From contig NZ_MKSM01000099.1 of the NCBI RefSeq assembly GCF_001897285.1, positions 1-49,066 of the forward strand: a DNA stretch of 49,066 bases, in the 5' to 3' direction. A program made the position numbers and the translations under genes. Positions 1 to 9,610 of the stretch are shown one piece after another. The notes beneath the pieces were generated by a model. That model searched no databases, was not told the DNA's origin, and saw nothing but the letters and a program-made list of their open reading frames with translations. Positions within the stretch are counted from its first letter, which is position 1. The number at the start of each line of letters is the position of its first letter. The stretch comes from Nitrobacter sp. 62-23. Its GTDB lineage: Bacteria; Pseudomonadota; Alphaproteobacteria; Rhizobiales; Xanthobacteraceae.

Positions 1-858
1 CTGCTTGGCCTGCTGGATCGACAGCACGGCATCATGGCCCCAGTTGACGTTGATCAGAAGGTCCGCACCGGAGTTGGCGACGTTGAGCAGGTAGGACGAG
101 TAGTCCGGCGCACCGAGCGGCGAGACCTGGTTGGTCACGGTGGTCCAGCCAGCATCCTTGGTCATATCCTGCATCGACTTGGTCACGGTGTGACCGTAGG
201 TATAGTCCGGCGTCATATACGCGACTTTTTTGTCCTTGCCGAACTGCTTGATCAGCACCGGCGCGATCGCCGCCGCCGCGGTCTGGCCGTAGAAGCCCTG
301 CCGGAATCCGTAGCGCACGCAATCCTTGCCGGTGGTGTCGTTGGAGCCGGAGATCCCGGCGACGTAGAGCACGTGTTCGCGCTGCGCCAGCTTGTTGAGA
401 GCGACCGCGACCGCGCTGGAGGTCGACCCGGTCATCAGCACGATCTTGTCCTGGGTGATGAAACGCTGCTGCGCCTGCACGGCCTCGTTCGGCTTGGCGC
501 CGGAATCGGCGACCACCAGCTTCACTTCCTTGCCGAGCACGCCTTTCTTGGTTTTCGGCGACAGTTTCTTCATCAGTTCGTGGCCGGAGTTGAGATGGTC
601 GACAGCCAGCTCCCAGCCCTTGAGCTCATCCTCGCCCTGCACGGCGTAGGTGCCGGTGCGCGGCACCGCAACGCCGATGGACACCGACGAACCGGACGAG
701 CCGGCCGGCCAGGTGCCGATCGCCGGCTTGTCGTCGGCGAAGGCCGGCATGATCAGCCCGCCCGGCAGCATCACGCCGCCGATCAGGGCCGCGCCGCCTT
801 GCAACAGGGAGCGGCGCGATACCGCCGCATTCAATTCCTGTTCAAAAATCTTCTTCAT
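1..858 (-). CDS. ABC transporter substrate-binding protein, branched-chain amino-acid / urea type (3' part missing)
   Basis: Periplasmic ligand-binding subunit of a LivJ/UrtA-type ABC importer. The 286 codons seen start at ATG 858, preceded by a GGGAGGAG ribosome binding site, and run off the left edge. The N-terminus has a twin-arginine-like motif (SRRSLLQ, residues 14-20) before a hydrophobic stretch, so Tat export is likely. Mature regions typical of the type I periplasmic binding fold are present: SIGVAVPRTGTYA near residue 60, then VLMTGSTSSAVAVAL and YVAGISGSNDTTGKDC. The ligand cannot be told; neighbours give no help because the rest of the transporter would lie beyond the edge. Confidence is high for the family and low for the substrate. 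Confidence 0.88.
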   Translation of the reverse strand, partial: MKKIFEQELNAAVSRRSLLQGGAALIGGVMLPGGLIMPAFADDKPAIGTWPAGSSGSSVSIGVAVPRTGTYAVQGEDELKGWELAVDHLNSGHELMKKLSPKTKKGVLGKEVKLVVADSGAKPNEAVQAQQRFITQDKIVLMTGSTSSAVAVALNKLAQREHVLYVAGISGSNDTTGKDCVRYGFRQGFYGQTAAAAIAPVLIKQFGKDKKVAYMTPDYTYGHTVTKSMQDMTKDAGWTTVTNQVSPLGAPDYSSYLLNVANSGADLLINVNWGHDAVLSIQQAKQ

Positions 859-1143
859 CGCGCATGCTCCTCCCAAATGTTTATGTGCAAACTCAGCTCA
901 TCACCGAAATCTGACAGACAGGCTGCAGCGCTCGTTAGCCGGCGCCGATCAGGGTACCGTTACTACAAGTCCCCTTCGTCACAGATCTGTCAATGTCACT
1001 TTCGTCGAAGAGAACGGCATTTCCGCCGAAAAATCAGACGTCTGTCCGGCGCGGTCCGACCTTCGGGCCACCATTGTCAAAGCGGCCACAGAACCTTTCC
1101 GGATATTCATCGTCGAGGCGGGACCTGAGCCATTCTCGATCGC

Positions 1144-1875
1144 TTACGGCGATGGCGCCGCGATGTCCCTTCCACTCTCGTCCTCTGCGATTCGCATCAG
1201 CTCCGAGAGGCTTTCGACCGCAATGCGCCGGTCGAGCGTCTTCAGCCAGCCGGCTCTCTCCCAGGCGCTGAGAATGCGGCTTGCGGAATAAAGCGTCGTT
1301 CCGGCGATATCGGCAATGTCCTTCCGCCGAAGCGGGAAGCGGATGACGATGCCTCGGGACGTCGTGGTGCCGACCTGGCGCAACAGCCGCAACAACGCAT
1401 GAGCCACGCGTCGTTCGGCACGCTGTGTGGCAAGTTCGCGAACCCGATGCTGCGCCTCCTGAAGCCGCTGACCGACGATGCGGACGGCATTGATGGCGAT
1501 CTGAGGATGATTGTTCATCAGATCGAGCAAGGCTCTGTCACTCCAGCTGGCCTCGGTTGCCTCCGTCAAGGTGTCGGCATCGGCCGGATAGCGCCGATCC
1601 GTGAACAGGGAGATCGCGCCGAAAATGTCGCCGGGTCCGATGAAGCGCACGACGATCTGCGCGCCCTCGCTGCCGGATTGAGAAATCCTGATCCAGCCAT
1701 TGATGAGGACATGGGCTCGCACGCGGGTTTCGCCCTGGTTGAACACGCGAAAATCGCGGGCCAGTGAACGCGTCGCGGCGCAGGAAAGGACCTCGTCCAG
1801 CGCTGTCGGCGGCAAGCCTCGAAAGAGTTCAAGGTTTGAAAGGACCTGCCGAGACAGAGAAGGAGCCTTGCTCAT
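1144..1875 (-). CDS. Crp/Fnr-family transcriptional regulator, NnrR-like
   Basis: Cyclic-nucleotide-binding-type sensor domain (residues about 15-140, with the family's GPGDIFGAISLF loop) and a C-terminal winged helix (about 155-225). No cysteine cluster typical of Fnr iron-sulfur sensors is seen. In the recognition helix (TLYSASRILSAW) the Glu of Fnr/Crp is replaced by Tyr, while the Ser-Arg pair is kept; I recall a similar helix in the NO-responsive NnrR branch. ATG 1875 (243 aa) is chosen over a TTG at 1929, because a 22-bp palindrome lies just upstream of 1875 and would otherwise sit inside the gene. Divergent to the membrane protein at 2004. The NO-sensing role is inference. Confidence 0.82.
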   Translation of the reverse strand: MSKAPSLSRQVLSNLELFRGLPPTALDEVLSCAATRSLARDFRVFNQGETRVRAHVLINGWIRISQSGSEGAQIVVRFIGPGDIFGAISLFTDRRYPADADTLTEATEASWSDRALLDLMNNHPQIAINAVRIVGQRLQEAQHRVRELATQRAERRVAHALLRLLRQVGTTTSRGIVIRFPLRRKDIADIAGTTLYSASRILSAWERAGWLKTLDRRIAVESLSELMRIAEDESGRDIAAPSP

Positions 1876-1911
1876 TCGCCGAAGATAATCCCGGCTTGCC
1901 GAAAATGATAG

Positions 1912-1933
1912 GGAGTTGCGTTTGCGCAACTCC
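1912..1933. promoter_or_regulatory. Crp/Fnr-type operator palindrome (TTGCG-N4-CGCAA)
   Basis: Perfect inverted repeat with 9-bp arms (GGAGTTGCG / CGCAACTCC) around TTTG. The core TTGCG-N4-CGCAA has the spacing of Crp/Fnr sites and resembles the sites described for NnrR-type regulators. It lies 37 bp upstream of the regulator start and 71 bp upstream of the divergent membrane-protein start, so it could serve both. No conventional -35 box is obvious, which fits an activated promoter. Confidence 0.6.
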
Positions 1934-2003
1934 TGTCGAATGGCGTTGCCATACGCTTCGAAAGGCCAACGGCTGCCATCGTCACCAAGGATGCGGGTGC
2001 TTC

Positions 2004-2480
2004 ATGGATGATATCATCGTCGCGCGTGCGCTCCACGTCCTTGCCGTGGTTGTCTGGATCGGCGGCGTCTCGATGGCGACAACGGTCGCGCTGCCGGCAA
2101 TCCGGCGCGGCGACCTCGGGGAGAATCCGCTGAAGGCGTTCGAAGCGATCGAGCGCCGTTTCATCTGGCAGGCGCGAACGTCAGTCATCATCGTCGGCTT
2201 GAGCGGCCTCTACATGACGTGGCAGCTTGATCTTTGGGATCGGTTCCGGATGCCGTCGTTCTGGTGGATGGACGCCATGGTCGGCCTCTGGCTGTTGTTC
2301 ACCATCGTGCTCTTCATCGGCGAGCCCTTCGTCTTGCGACGCCACTTCCATCGGTTTGCAACCGAGCGGCCGGAAACCGCCTTCGCATGGCTGCATCGGG
2401 CGCACTGGATTCTGCTCGGGCTCAGCCTTGTGACCGTGTTCGGTGCGGTCGCGGGAAGCCATGGATGGTCGATCTTTTGA
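2004..2480 (+). CDS. Small integral membrane protein (about four helices)
   Basis: 158 aa starting at ATG 2004. Four hydrophobic segments are visible, roughly residues 5-28, 58-75, 85-110 and 132-152, with His/Trp residues at helix edges (RALHVLAVVVWIGG; WLHRAHWILLG). The opening His-x7-Trp segment resembles heme- or copper-associated CopD/DUF2269-like membrane proteins, but I cannot name the family. It is divergent from a Crp/Fnr regulator with an operator palindrome between them, suggesting it is that regulator's target. It converges on bioA with a 6-nt gap. Confidence 0.75.
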   Translation: MDDIIVARALHVLAVVVWIGGVSMATTVALPAIRRGDLGENPLKAFEAIERRFIWQARTSVIIVGLSGLYMTWQLDLWDRFRMPSFWWMDAMVGLWLLFTIVLFIGEPFVLRRHFHRFATERPETAFAWLHRAHWILLGLSLVTVFGAVAGSHGWSIF

Positions 2481-2486
2481 TCGGAA

Positions 2487-3749
2487 CTATCCGATTCCGT
2501 CGACGATCTCGCCGATCGCATCGAAGGCGCGCTCAAGCTCCTGCGGCGTGCTGCAATATGGCGGCATGAGATAGATCGTGTTGCCGAGCGGCCGCACCAG
2601 CAACCCGCGGCGAAGGAAACCATCGTAGAGGCGCGGCCCGATGCCGGCCAGATAGCCCGGGTCGCTGGTTGCGACATCGAGCGCGGCGATGCTTCCGATC
2701 TGACGGACGTTGATGAAACGACGGTCCCCGCGAAACCGGTCGAGGCCGTGCGTATGCGCGCGCGCCACTGCCGCGATGCGCTCCATCACCGGTTCGTCTT
2801 GCCAGATCTCAAGGTTGGCGCAAGCCGCCGCGCAGGCGATCGGGTTCGCGGTGTAGGAACTGGAGTGGAAAAAGGTCTTGCTGCGATCCGTTGAATAATG
2901 CGCATCGAAAATGGCCGCACGGCACAGCGTCACCGCCAGCGGCAATGAACCACCGGTAAGGCCCTTGGAGTAGCAGGCGATATCCGGGGTCACGCCGGCC
3001 TGCTCGCAGGCGAAGCGCGTTCCGGTGCGGCCCCATCCGGTCATCACCTCGTCGGCGATCAACAAGACACCATGCGCCTCGCAGATCCGTTTCATTTCCG
3101 TGAGCACCCAGGGCGGATAGATCAGCATGCCGCCGGCGCCAAGGATCAATGGTTCCACGATCAACGCCGCAACGCCGGCGTTCCCGCATGCCGCCGTGAT
3201 CGCATCCAGCGTCGCCTGTTCGCGGCCCGCCGCGGGAAAGGGAATGCGCTCCACATCGAACAGCAGCGGGTCATACGGCGCGTTGAAAACACCTCGCTCG
3301 CCGACCGACATGCCGCCGATGGTGTCGCCGTGATAGGCCCCTTCCAGCGTCAGGATGCGGCTGCGCCGCTCGCCGCGATTGCGCCAGAAGCCGAGCGCCA
3401 TCTTCAGCGCGACTTCGACCGAGGTCGAGCCGCTGTCGGAAAAGAAGACGTAGTCGAGTCCCGGCGGCGTCATGGCGACAAGCAGGCGCGCCAGACGCTC
3501 GGCCGGCTCGTGGGTGAAACCGGCGAAGATCACCTGATCGAGACGCTCGGCCTGATCCTTGATCGCCTGCACGATCCGAGGATGACGATGGCCGTGCGTC
3601 ACCACCCACCACGACGAAATCGCATCGAAGATGCGCCGGCCGTCGGCGGTCTCGAGCCATGCGCCCTCGCCCCTTGCAATCGGTATCGCATCCGGCTGCA
3701 CCGCATGCTGGGTGAACGGGTGCCATACGGGAGATGCCGATGTCGTCAT
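2487..3749 (-). CDS. bioA: Adenosylmethionine-8-amino-7-oxononanoate aminotransferase
   Basis: Converts 8-amino-7-oxononanoate (KAPA) to 7,8-diaminononanoate with S-adenosylmethionine as amino donor, the step before dethiobiotin synthesis. 420 aa, the usual length. Class III aminotransferase hallmarks are present: [15 protein letters not shown], the [12 protein letters not shown] Asp motif, and the PLP-lysine motif [14 protein letters not shown] near residue 265. Start ATG 3749 (MTTSASPVW) overlaps the bioD stop by ATGA, so it is translationally coupled as last gene of bioF-bioD-bioA. A longer in-frame start upstream would run deep into bioD and is rejected. Confidence 0.96.
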   Translation of the reverse strand: MTTSASPVWHPFTQHAVQPDAIPIARGEGAWLETADGRRIFDAISSWWVVTHGHRHPRIVQAIKDQAERLDQVIFAGFTHEPAERLARLLVAMTPPGLDYVFFSDSGSTSVEVALKMALGFWRNRGERRSRILTLEGAYHGDTIGGMSVGERGVFNAPYDPLLFDVERIPFPAAGREQATLDAITAACGNAGVAALIVEPLILGAGGMLIYPPWVLTEMKRICEAHGVLLIADEVMTGWGRTGTRFACEQAGVTPDIACYSKGLTGGSLPLAVTLCRAAIFDAHYSTDRSKTFFHSSSYTANPIACAAACANLEIWQDEPVMERIAAVARAHTHGLDRFRGDRRFINVRQIGSIAALDVATSDPGYLAGIGPRLYDGFLRRGLLVRPLGNTIYLMPPYCSTPQELERAFDAIGEIVDGIG

Positions 3750-4381
3750 GCCGACGCTTTCAGGCCATCGATATTGAACGCGCCGGCAAAAGCCTCGCGC
3801 AGCGTATCGCAAGTCAATGGCGCAAGGTGCGGCAGCCGGCCGAGGCGCCGCACCTTGCCCATCTCGGTGATGATCCGCTCGGATTCGACGTTCTCTTCGC
3901 CGATGAAGGCGATGCCCAACATCGCGACGCCCCGCGCGCGCAGCGCCTCGATCGACAACAGACTGTGGTTGATCGTGCCGAGCGTGGTGCGGGCGCAGAG
4001 CACCACCGGAACGCGCCAGCGCGCCATAAGGTCGATATAGGTGATGCTGCGCGTCAGGGGCACAAGCAAGCCGCCCGCGCCTTCGACGACCAGCGGGCGT
4101 TCCGTCTCGGGAATCTTTAGGTTCTGGTGGTCGATCGTGACGCCGTCAATCTCGGCGGCAAGGTGCGGCGACGCCGGCGTCCGCAACCGATACGCTTCAC
4201 CCAGCACACGATCGGCGGAAAGCCCCGACAATTTCATCACGGTTTGCGAGTCGGTTTCCTCGTCCAGCCCCGACTGAATCGGCTTCCAGTAAAAGCCATC
4301 GAGCGCGCCGGCAAGCGCCGCTGAAAAAACCGTCTTGCCGATGCCGGTGTCCGTGCCCGTGACGACAATGCGCGTACTCAC
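3746..4381 (-). CDS. bioD: Dethiobiotin synthetase
   Basis: ATP-dependent ring closure of 7,8-diaminononanoate with CO2 to give dethiobiotin. 211 aa. The P-loop GTDTGIGKT is at residues 9-17, followed by the family's KPIQSG motif and [10 protein letters not shown]. The start is GTG 4381, overlapping the bioF stop as GTGA; the stop overlaps the bioA start as ATGA. Both overlaps indicate one transcript and coupled translation. Confidence 0.95.
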   Translation of the reverse strand: MSTRIVVTGTDTGIGKTVFSAALAGALDGFYWKPIQSGLDEETDSQTVMKLSGLSADRVLGEAYRLRTPASPHLAAEIDGVTIDHQNLKIPETERPLVVEGAGGLLVPLTRSITYIDLMARWRVPVVLCARTTLGTINHSLLSIEALRARGVAMLGIAFIGEENVESERIITEMGKVRRLGRLPHLAPLTCDTLREAFAGAFNIDGLKASA

Positions 4382-5508
4382 GCAACGGCTCGCATGTCTT
4401 CGGCCAAAGCTGCGAACAAACCGGTGACGATCGCCTCATCGACATGGAGCGTCAGCGCGATGCGAAGCCGCGCGGTGCCCTCGGGAACGGTCGGCGGGCG
4501 GATTGCCCGAACATCGAACCCCCTGCGCTGCAATGACGCCGCCAGCGCGACCGCAGCCGGATCGGAGCCGACGATCACCGGAAGGATCTGCGAGCCGGAC
4601 GGCTCAATCTTGCAACGACGCCGCAGCTCGCCTCCCGCAAACCGCACCAGGCGGGCCAGGCGCTCCCGACGCTCGGGATCGGTTCGGGAAATTTCCAGCG
4701 CCACGCGCGTTACCGCAGCGATCAGGGGCGAAGGCGCGGTGGCAAAAATGAACGGACGCGCGCGATTGACCAGAAAGTCGCGGATGGTCTTCGGCGCGAG
4801 AATGAAGCCTCCGGACGTTCCCAGCGCCTTGCCACACGTGTGCAGCGTGATGACGTTGTCGCGCCCTTCGAACGGTGCGGCAAGCCCCCGTCCCTGCGGA
4901 CCCAACACGCCCGTTGCATGCGCCTCGTCGATCACGACCATTGCATCGTGACGGTCGGCGACAACAAACAGCTCCGCGAGATTGGGGCTGTCGCCGTCCA
5001 TGCTGTAAAGGCTTTCAACCGCCAACCAGGGCCGGCCCGTGCCGCCGGCCGCACGCCATTTCGAGATCGCGGCATCAAACGCATCGATATCGTTGTGCGC
5101 AACGCCGACGGCTTCGGCGCGTCCACGACGAATGCCTTCATGAACGCTGGCGTGGACCAGTTGGTCATGCACCACGAGATCGCCGCGTTGCGGCAGCGTC
5201 GAAAAAATCGCGAAGTTGGCGACATAGCCGCCGCCGAAATAGAGCGCGGCGTCGGCGCCGAAATAGGCCGCCGCTTCGCGCTCCAGCGCTTCGTGTTCAG
5301 GATGATTGCCGCGCAACAGCCGTGACCCGCCGGCTCCCACCGGCACCCCTCGCCCCAGCGCATCGACAGCGGCTTGTCGCAGTTCCGCAGAGTCAGCCAA
5401 ACCAAGATAGTCGTTGGAGGCGAGATCGATGCCCGAGTGACCGCGCAGCGAACGGAAACGGCCGCGGTCCGCGAGCGCCTTCAGATCGGCGGTGTAGATC
5501 TCATGCAT
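4378..5508 (-). CDS. bioF: 8-amino-7-oxononanoate synthase
   Basis: PLP enzyme joining pimeloyl-ACP (or pimeloyl-CoA) and L-alanine to KAPA, the first committed step of biotin ring assembly. 376 aa from ATG 5508, which has a GGGAGAC ribosome binding site; a longer start at 5538 lacks one. Family motifs are SNDYLGLA near residue 32, [11 protein letters not shown], the [10 protein letters not shown] cofactor-binding motif, and the PLP lysine in [11 protein letters not shown] near residue 225. First of three overlapping bio genes. No bioB and no recognisable BioR site lie nearby. Confidence 0.95.
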   Translation of the reverse strand: MHEIYTADLKALADRGRFRSLRGHSGIDLASNDYLGLADSAELRQAAVDALGRGVPVGAGGSRLLRGNHPEHEALEREAAAYFGADAALYFGGGYVANFAIFSTLPQRGDLVVHDQLVHASVHEGIRRGRAEAVGVAHNDIDAFDAAISKWRAAGGTGRPWLAVESLYSMDGDSPNLAELFVVADRHDAMVVIDEAHATGVLGPQGRGLAAPFEGRDNVITLHTCGKALGTSGGFILAPKTIRDFLVNRARPFIFATAPSPLIAAVTRVALEISRTDPERRERLARLVRFAGGELRRRCKIEPSGSQILPVIVGSDPAAVALAASLQRRGFDVRAIRPPTVPEGTARLRIALTLHVDEAIVTGLFAALAEDMRAVA

Positions 5509-5555
5509 TACGATGTCTCCCGGCCGGCCCCGAAGCACCAGGCCCGTGCTGCGAG

Positions 5556-5849
5556 CTACTCCGACTTGACGTCGTAATCCGCAGCAAACCGCAAGTCCCG
5601 GAGCGGCCGCACCCGCTTTGTCGATTCATGGTACAGCTCATGCGCCTTGTACGCGGCGAGTTCCGCCTCGCTGTCGAACTCACCGTAAACGACGACATCG
5701 ATATCGTTTCCAAGCTGATCGGTCTTCCGGTTGCGGGTGACCTCGAGCCGGCGCGCATGCGGGATCGCCATGAGAAGCGACAGACCGTCGATCATCTTGT
5801 CGATGTCGCACTTGTCTTTCGCGGTGAACAAAACGATGTGACGTATCAT
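5556..5849 (-). CDS. Dabb (stress-responsive A/B barrel) domain protein
   Basis: 97 aa from ATG 5849. Starts MIRHIVLF and continues as a single ferredoxin-like alpha/beta barrel unit, the Dabb pattern, with the conserved DIDVVVYGEFDSEAELAAYKAHELYHE helix-strand region near residues 49-76 (here split by its key residues D, F, Y and H). It lies 47 nt upstream of bioF on the same strand and could be cotranscribed with the biotin genes. The molecular function of most Dabb proteins is unknown. Confidence 0.85.
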   Translation of the reverse strand: MIRHIVLFTAKDKCDIDKMIDGLSLLMAIPHARRLEVTRNRKTDQLGNDIDVVVYGEFDSEAELAAYKAHELYHESTKRVRPLRDLRFAADYDVKSE

Positions 5850-6052
5850 GGCTGGCCGCAAGGTGGAGGGTGATCCTGGCCGCATGACTATCTTGCCGTC
5901 ACCTCTAACGCAACGCTAACGACGCTGGGCGATATCATCGTCGGGGCCACGGGCCGGGGACGTGCGGTTGAATATTGCGCCGAATACTGCCCATATGAGA
6001 CACGACTGCCTGCCAATGTCCGCAACCCGACACACCGGCGCCTGACCTTCAA

Positions 6053-7039
6053 ATGAGTGATCCGCTCGGCAACATCCGGCCCAGGACGCGTACGCGTTCG
6101 ATGTCTGCCGCCTCCAAACAGGGAATCGCGGCGGATCTGATCGCGCTGTTGGTCGCCGTCAACTCCGGCGACCCGCGTGTCCTGACAATTCAGGATCAGC
6201 ACGCGCTGCCGTCCGGTCCGTTCGAACTGGCGCATCGGTCGCTGCAATCGGGACTGCGAGCCTGGGTCGAGCGCCAGACGCGGCTGCCGCTGGGCTATGT
6301 CGAGCAACTCTACACCTTCGCGGACCGGGATCGCACCGGGACCGTCGACCAGCGCGTCATCTCGATCAGTTACCTCGGTCTCACGCGTGAACAGGCGGGG
6401 TCCGGCCGCCATGAGACGAACTGGCGAAGCTGGTATGGCTATTTCCCCTGGGAGGATCATCGCCTCGGCGCGCCGCCCATGGAAAAGATGCTGCGCGCCG
6501 GCCTCGCCGCCTGGAGCGAAGAAGCGCCTGACCGGGCGGCCCGGCGCGCTCGCCAGCAACGGGCGGCGATGCTGTTCGGTTTCGACGGCCATGTCTGGAA
6601 CGAGGAACTGGTCCTGCAACGTTACGAGTTGCTCTACGAGGCGCGGCTGATCCCCGAAGCCCTGCGCGGCGACGATCGCCCGTCCGCCCGAGCAGCAACT
6701 GTCGTGCCGGGCGATTCCATGATCCTGGACCACCGCCGGATTCTGGCGACCGGGATCGCGCGGCTCCGGGCCAAGATCAAATATCGCCCCGTCGTATTCG
6801 AACTGATGCCGGACACGTTCACGCTGTTGCAATTGCAACGCTGCGTTGAGGCCTTGGCTGGAAAACTTGTGCACAAACCGAACTTTCGCCGCTTGATCGA
6901 GCAGCAGGAGTTGGTCGAGGACACCGGCGAGACGAGCCAGGAAACAGGCGGACGGCCGGCAAAACTCTTTCGTTTCCGGCGCGCGGTGCTGGCTGAGCGC
7001 GCGATCGCTGGGACCAAATTACCCATTTCCGGGTCTTGA
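6053..7039 (+). CDS. nrtR: NrtR-type transcriptional repressor of NAD biosynthesis (degenerate NUDIX domain plus winged helix)
   Basis: 328 aa. The N-terminal about 200 residues are NUDIX-like; the C-terminal about 100 residues form the NrtR winged helix ([20 protein letters not shown], ending in [14 protein letters not shown]). The NUDIX box is broken: aligned to Gx5Ex7REUxEExGU the region [20 protein letters not shown] has His for the first Glu, Ala for the RE Glu and Arg for a catalytic Glu, so it probably binds an ADP-ribose-type ligand without hydrolysing it. It ends inside the nadA promoter, and an NrtR-like operator follows at once. ATG 6053 is the most upstream start; ATG 6101 is an alternative. 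Confidence 0.87.
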   Translation: MSDPLGNIRPRTRTRSMSAASKQGIAADLIALLVAVNSGDPRVLTIQDQHALPSGPFELAHRSLQSGLRAWVERQTRLPLGYVEQLYTFADRDRTGTVDQRVISISYLGLTREQAGSGRHETNWRSWYGYFPWEDHRLGAPPMEKMLRAGLAAWSEEAPDRAARRARQQRAAMLFGFDGHVWNEELVLQRYELLYEARLIPEALRGDDRPSARAATVVPGDSMILDHRRILATGIARLRAKIKYRPVVFELMPDTFTLLQLQRCVEALAGKLVHKPNFRRLIEQQELVEDTGETSQETGGRPAKLFRFRRAVLAERAIAGTKLPISGS

Positions 7040-7067
7040 CAAGACTTATACTCAACATCAGTATAAT
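7036..7067 (+). promoter_or_regulatory. nadA promoter with NrtR operator
   Basis: A perfect palindrome TTATACT-N7-AGTATAA spans 7046-7066, matching the style of NrtR operators. TTGACA at 7036-7041 and TATAAT at 7062-7067 look like promoter boxes, 20 nt apart (longer than optimal). The operator covers the spacer and -10 region, so binding would block RNA polymerase. The TTGACA overlaps the stop codon of nrtR. Confidence 0.85.
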
Positions 7068-7089
7068 AGCGTCTGAGTGGAGTGTAGTC

Positions 7090-8073
7090 ATGTCGGCAAT
7101 CCTGGAAGTACGACCGTCGACCCGGATCTACCCCAAAGTGCGGCACGCGATCCCCGAGATCGAATGGCTCACATTCGCCGACGATGTCGATGCGATCATC
7201 GAGCTGAAGAAACGACGTAACGCCGTCATCCTCGCGCACAACTACCAGACGCCCGAGATCTTTCACGGCATCTCCGACATCGTCGGCGACAGTCTTGCGC
7301 TGGCCCGCGAGGCCACGAAGGTGAAGGCCGACGTGATCGTGCTCGCCGGCGTGCATTTCATGGCCGAAACGGCCAAGCTGCTCAATCCATCGAAAACGGT
7401 CCTGATCCCGGACCGCGGCGCCGGCTGCTCGCTTGCGGATTCCATCACGCCGGAAGACGTGCGGCTGTTGCGGCAAACCTATCCCGGCGTTCCGATCGTC
7501 ACCTATGTGAACACATCGGCGGCGGTGAAGGCTGAATCCGACATCTGCTGCACATCAGGCAATGCGAAGGCCGTCGTCGAGTCGCTCGGCGTCGAGCGCG
7601 TCATCATGATGCCCGACGAATATCTGGCGAAGAACGTCGCTGCCGAGACCCACGTCAAGATCATCGCGTGGACCGGGCATTGCGAGGTTCACGAGCGTTT
7701 CAACGCCGACGAGGTGCGGCAACTTCGGGAAAACCACCCCGGCGTCGTGGTGCTGGCGCACCCGGAATGCCCGCCCTCAGTCGTGGCGGAAGCCGATTTC
7801 GCCGGATCGACCGCCGCGATGGCATCTTATGTCGCCACCCGGCGGCCGAGCCGTCTCGTACTGCTGACGGAATGCTCGATGAGCGACAACATCGCCGCCG
7901 ATCATCCCGACCTTGAGTTCATCCGTCCCTGCAGTCTGTGCCCACACATGAAGAAGATCACGCTCGGCAACATCCGCCAGGCGCTGGAGACGATGCGGCA
8001 CGAAGTCACGATCGAGCCGGAGGTCGCCGCCCGCGCGCGCCTTGCTGTCGAGCGCATGCTGGCGGTCGGATGA
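7090..8073 (+). CDS. nadA: Quinolinate synthase
   Basis: [4Fe-4S] enzyme condensing iminoaspartate with dihydroxyacetone phosphate to quinolinate. 327 aa from ATG 7090, with a GGAG ribosome binding site 7 nt upstream; an upstream in-frame ATG at 7036 overlaps the promoter and is rejected. Cluster cysteines are visible in [17 protein letters not shown] and CSLCPHMKK. Early substrate motif [10 protein letters not shown] near residue 50. First gene of nadABC; its TGA overlaps the nadB ATG. Repressed by NrtR, judging from the operator just upstream. Confidence 0.97.
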   Translation: MSAILEVRPSTRIYPKVRHAIPEIEWLTFADDVDAIIELKKRRNAVILAHNYQTPEIFHGISDIVGDSLALAREATKVKADVIVLAGVHFMAETAKLLNPSKTVLIPDRGAGCSLADSITPEDVRLLRQTYPGVPIVTYVNTSAAVKAESDICCTSGNAKAVVESLGVERVIMMPDEYLAKNVAAETHVKIIAWTGHCEVHERFNADEVRQLRENHPGVVVLAHPECPPSVVAEADFAGSTAAMASYVATRRPSRLVLLTECSMSDNIAADHPDLEFIRPCSLCPHMKKITLGNIRQALETMRHEVTIEPEVAARARLAVERMLAVG

Positions 8074-9602
8074 CGGCGCTTCATGATACGAGCGGCGCCG
8101 CCGTCGTCATCGGCGGGGGCCTCGCAGGGCTGATGACGGCGCTCGCGCTGGCGCCGCAGCCGGTGCTGCTTCTGAGCAGCGCATCATTGGGCCTGGAAAC
8201 ATCCAGCATTCTGGCGCAAGGCGGCATTGCCGCCAGCATCGGGCCGGATGACGACGTATCGTTGCATCTGGCGGACACCCTTGCCGCGGGCGACGGCCTT
8301 TGCGACGAGGCTGTCGCCGCGGCAATCCTCGGCGCTGCGCCGGCTGCGATCGAACGGCTGTCTCATCTCGGCGTGGCTTTTGATCGCGACGCCGCCGGAA
8401 ACCTCGCGCTTGGCCTTGAAGCGGCCCATTCGCGCCGCCGGATCGTCCATGCGGGAGGGGACGCGAGCGGACGCGATATCATCCGCACCCTCGCTCGCCG
8501 GGTCTACGAGACACCTTCGATCACCGTGTGCGAGGCGACCCGCGCGCAGCGACTGATCGTCGAGAACAATACGGTGAAAGGGGTCGTGTGCCAGACCGAC
8601 CGCGATCCCGTGGCTTTCGCCACCGACCGCGTCGTCATCGCGACCGGAGGCGTCGGCGGGCTATTCCTCTACGGGACCAATCCGGCAGGATCGTGCGGCC
8701 AGGGCCTCGCACTCGCGGCAAGGGCCGGCGCGCTCATGGCCGATCTCGAATTCATCCAGTTTCATCCGACCGCGCTCGACACCGGCTCCTTCCCGCTGAA
8801 ACTCATCAGCGAGGCCGTGCGCGGCGAAGGGGCGATCCTCATTGATGAAAAAGGCGATCGCTTCATGGCGGATATGCCCGGCGCCGAGCTTGCGCCTCGC
8901 GACGTCGTCGCGCGCGCCGTGTGGCGGCACATGACGATGGGTCACCGTGTTTTTCTCGATGCGCGGAACTTGCGAGGGGTCGACTTCGCCCGGCGTTTCC
9001 CGGCGATCACCTCTTTCTGTCGCGAGGCAGAAATCGATCCCGCAGCGCAACCGATCCCGGTCCGTCCGGCCGCGCATTATCACATGGGTGGAATTTCCGT
9101 CGACAGACGCGGACGCACGTCGATCGACGGTCTCTGGGCATGCGGCGAAGTCGCCTGCACGGGTCTTCATGGCGCGAACCGGCTGGCGAGCAATTCGCTG
9201 CTCGAGGCGGTGGTATGCGGTGGTTTTGTCGCGCAGGACATCGCCGGCACGCCGTCTGCGAGGCGGCAGGACGCCAGGATACCCGCCGGACGCATCAGCA
9301 GCAGCGATCCCGCCTTGATCCGGCCGATCCTGTCGCGCGCGGCCGGGGTGCTGCGCGACGGAGAAGGATTGCGGGCAGCCGCGCGCGCTTTGTTACCGCT
9401 TGCGACCTCGCAGCAGGCCGCAAGCGATCCGGCCATCGTCGCCTTGATGATCGTAACCGCCGCGCTTCGTCGCGAGGAAACCCGCGGCGCACATGCGCGC
9501 ACCGACTTTCCCGAACATGCAACCCGCGCGACGCGAACGACGCTGCGCCTGTGCGATGCGCTCGACGCAGCACAAAACTACATCGCCGATCCCGTCAGCT
9601 AA
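8070..9602 (+). CDS. nadB: L-aspartate oxidase
   Basis: FAD enzyme oxidising L-aspartate to iminoaspartate, the unstable substrate of NadA. 510 aa. FAD-binding [10 protein letters not shown] near residue 13, the succinate dehydrogenase/fumarate reductase-type [18 protein letters not shown] region, and the C-terminal flavin motif [10 protein letters not shown] followed by [16 protein letters not shown]. The start ATG overlaps the nadA stop (ATGA), indicating translational coupling. Middle gene of the nadABC operon. Confidence 0.96.
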   Translation: MTALHDTSGAAVVIGGGLAGLMTALALAPQPVLLLSSASLGLETSSILAQGGIAASIGPDDDVSLHLADTLAAGDGLCDEAVAAAILGAAPAAIERLSHLGVAFDRDAAGNLALGLEAAHSRRRIVHAGGDASGRDIIRTLARRVYETPSITVCEATRAQRLIVENNTVKGVVCQTDRDPVAFATDRVVIATGGVGGLFLYGTNPAGSCGQGLALAARAGALMADLEFIQFHPTALDTGSFPLKLISEAVRGEGAILIDEKGDRFMADMPGAELAPRDVVARAVWRHMTMGHRVFLDARNLRGVDFARRFPAITSFCREAEIDPAAQPIPVRPAAHYHMGGISVDRRGRTSIDGLWACGEVACTGLHGANRLASNSLLEAVVCGGFVAQDIAGTPSARRQDARIPAGRISSSDPALIRPILSRAAGVLRDGEGLRAAARALLPLATSQQAASDPAIVALMIVTAALRREETRGAHARTDFPEHATRATRTTLRLCDALDAAQNYIADPVS

Positions 9603-9610
9603 GGAACACG

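Noticed and set aside
1876-1929. TTG start 18 codons upstream of the Crp/Fnr gene start
   Set aside because: AGGAG lies directly against the TTG with no spacing and this start would place the operator palindrome inside the coding sequence.
3072-4040. Plus-strand 322-aa ORF opposite bioA/bioD
   Set aside because: Shadow of clearly recognisable biotin genes on the minus strand.
5888-6874. Minus-strand 328-aa ORF
   Set aside because: Lies opposite nrtR, which has recognisable domains and the operator context.
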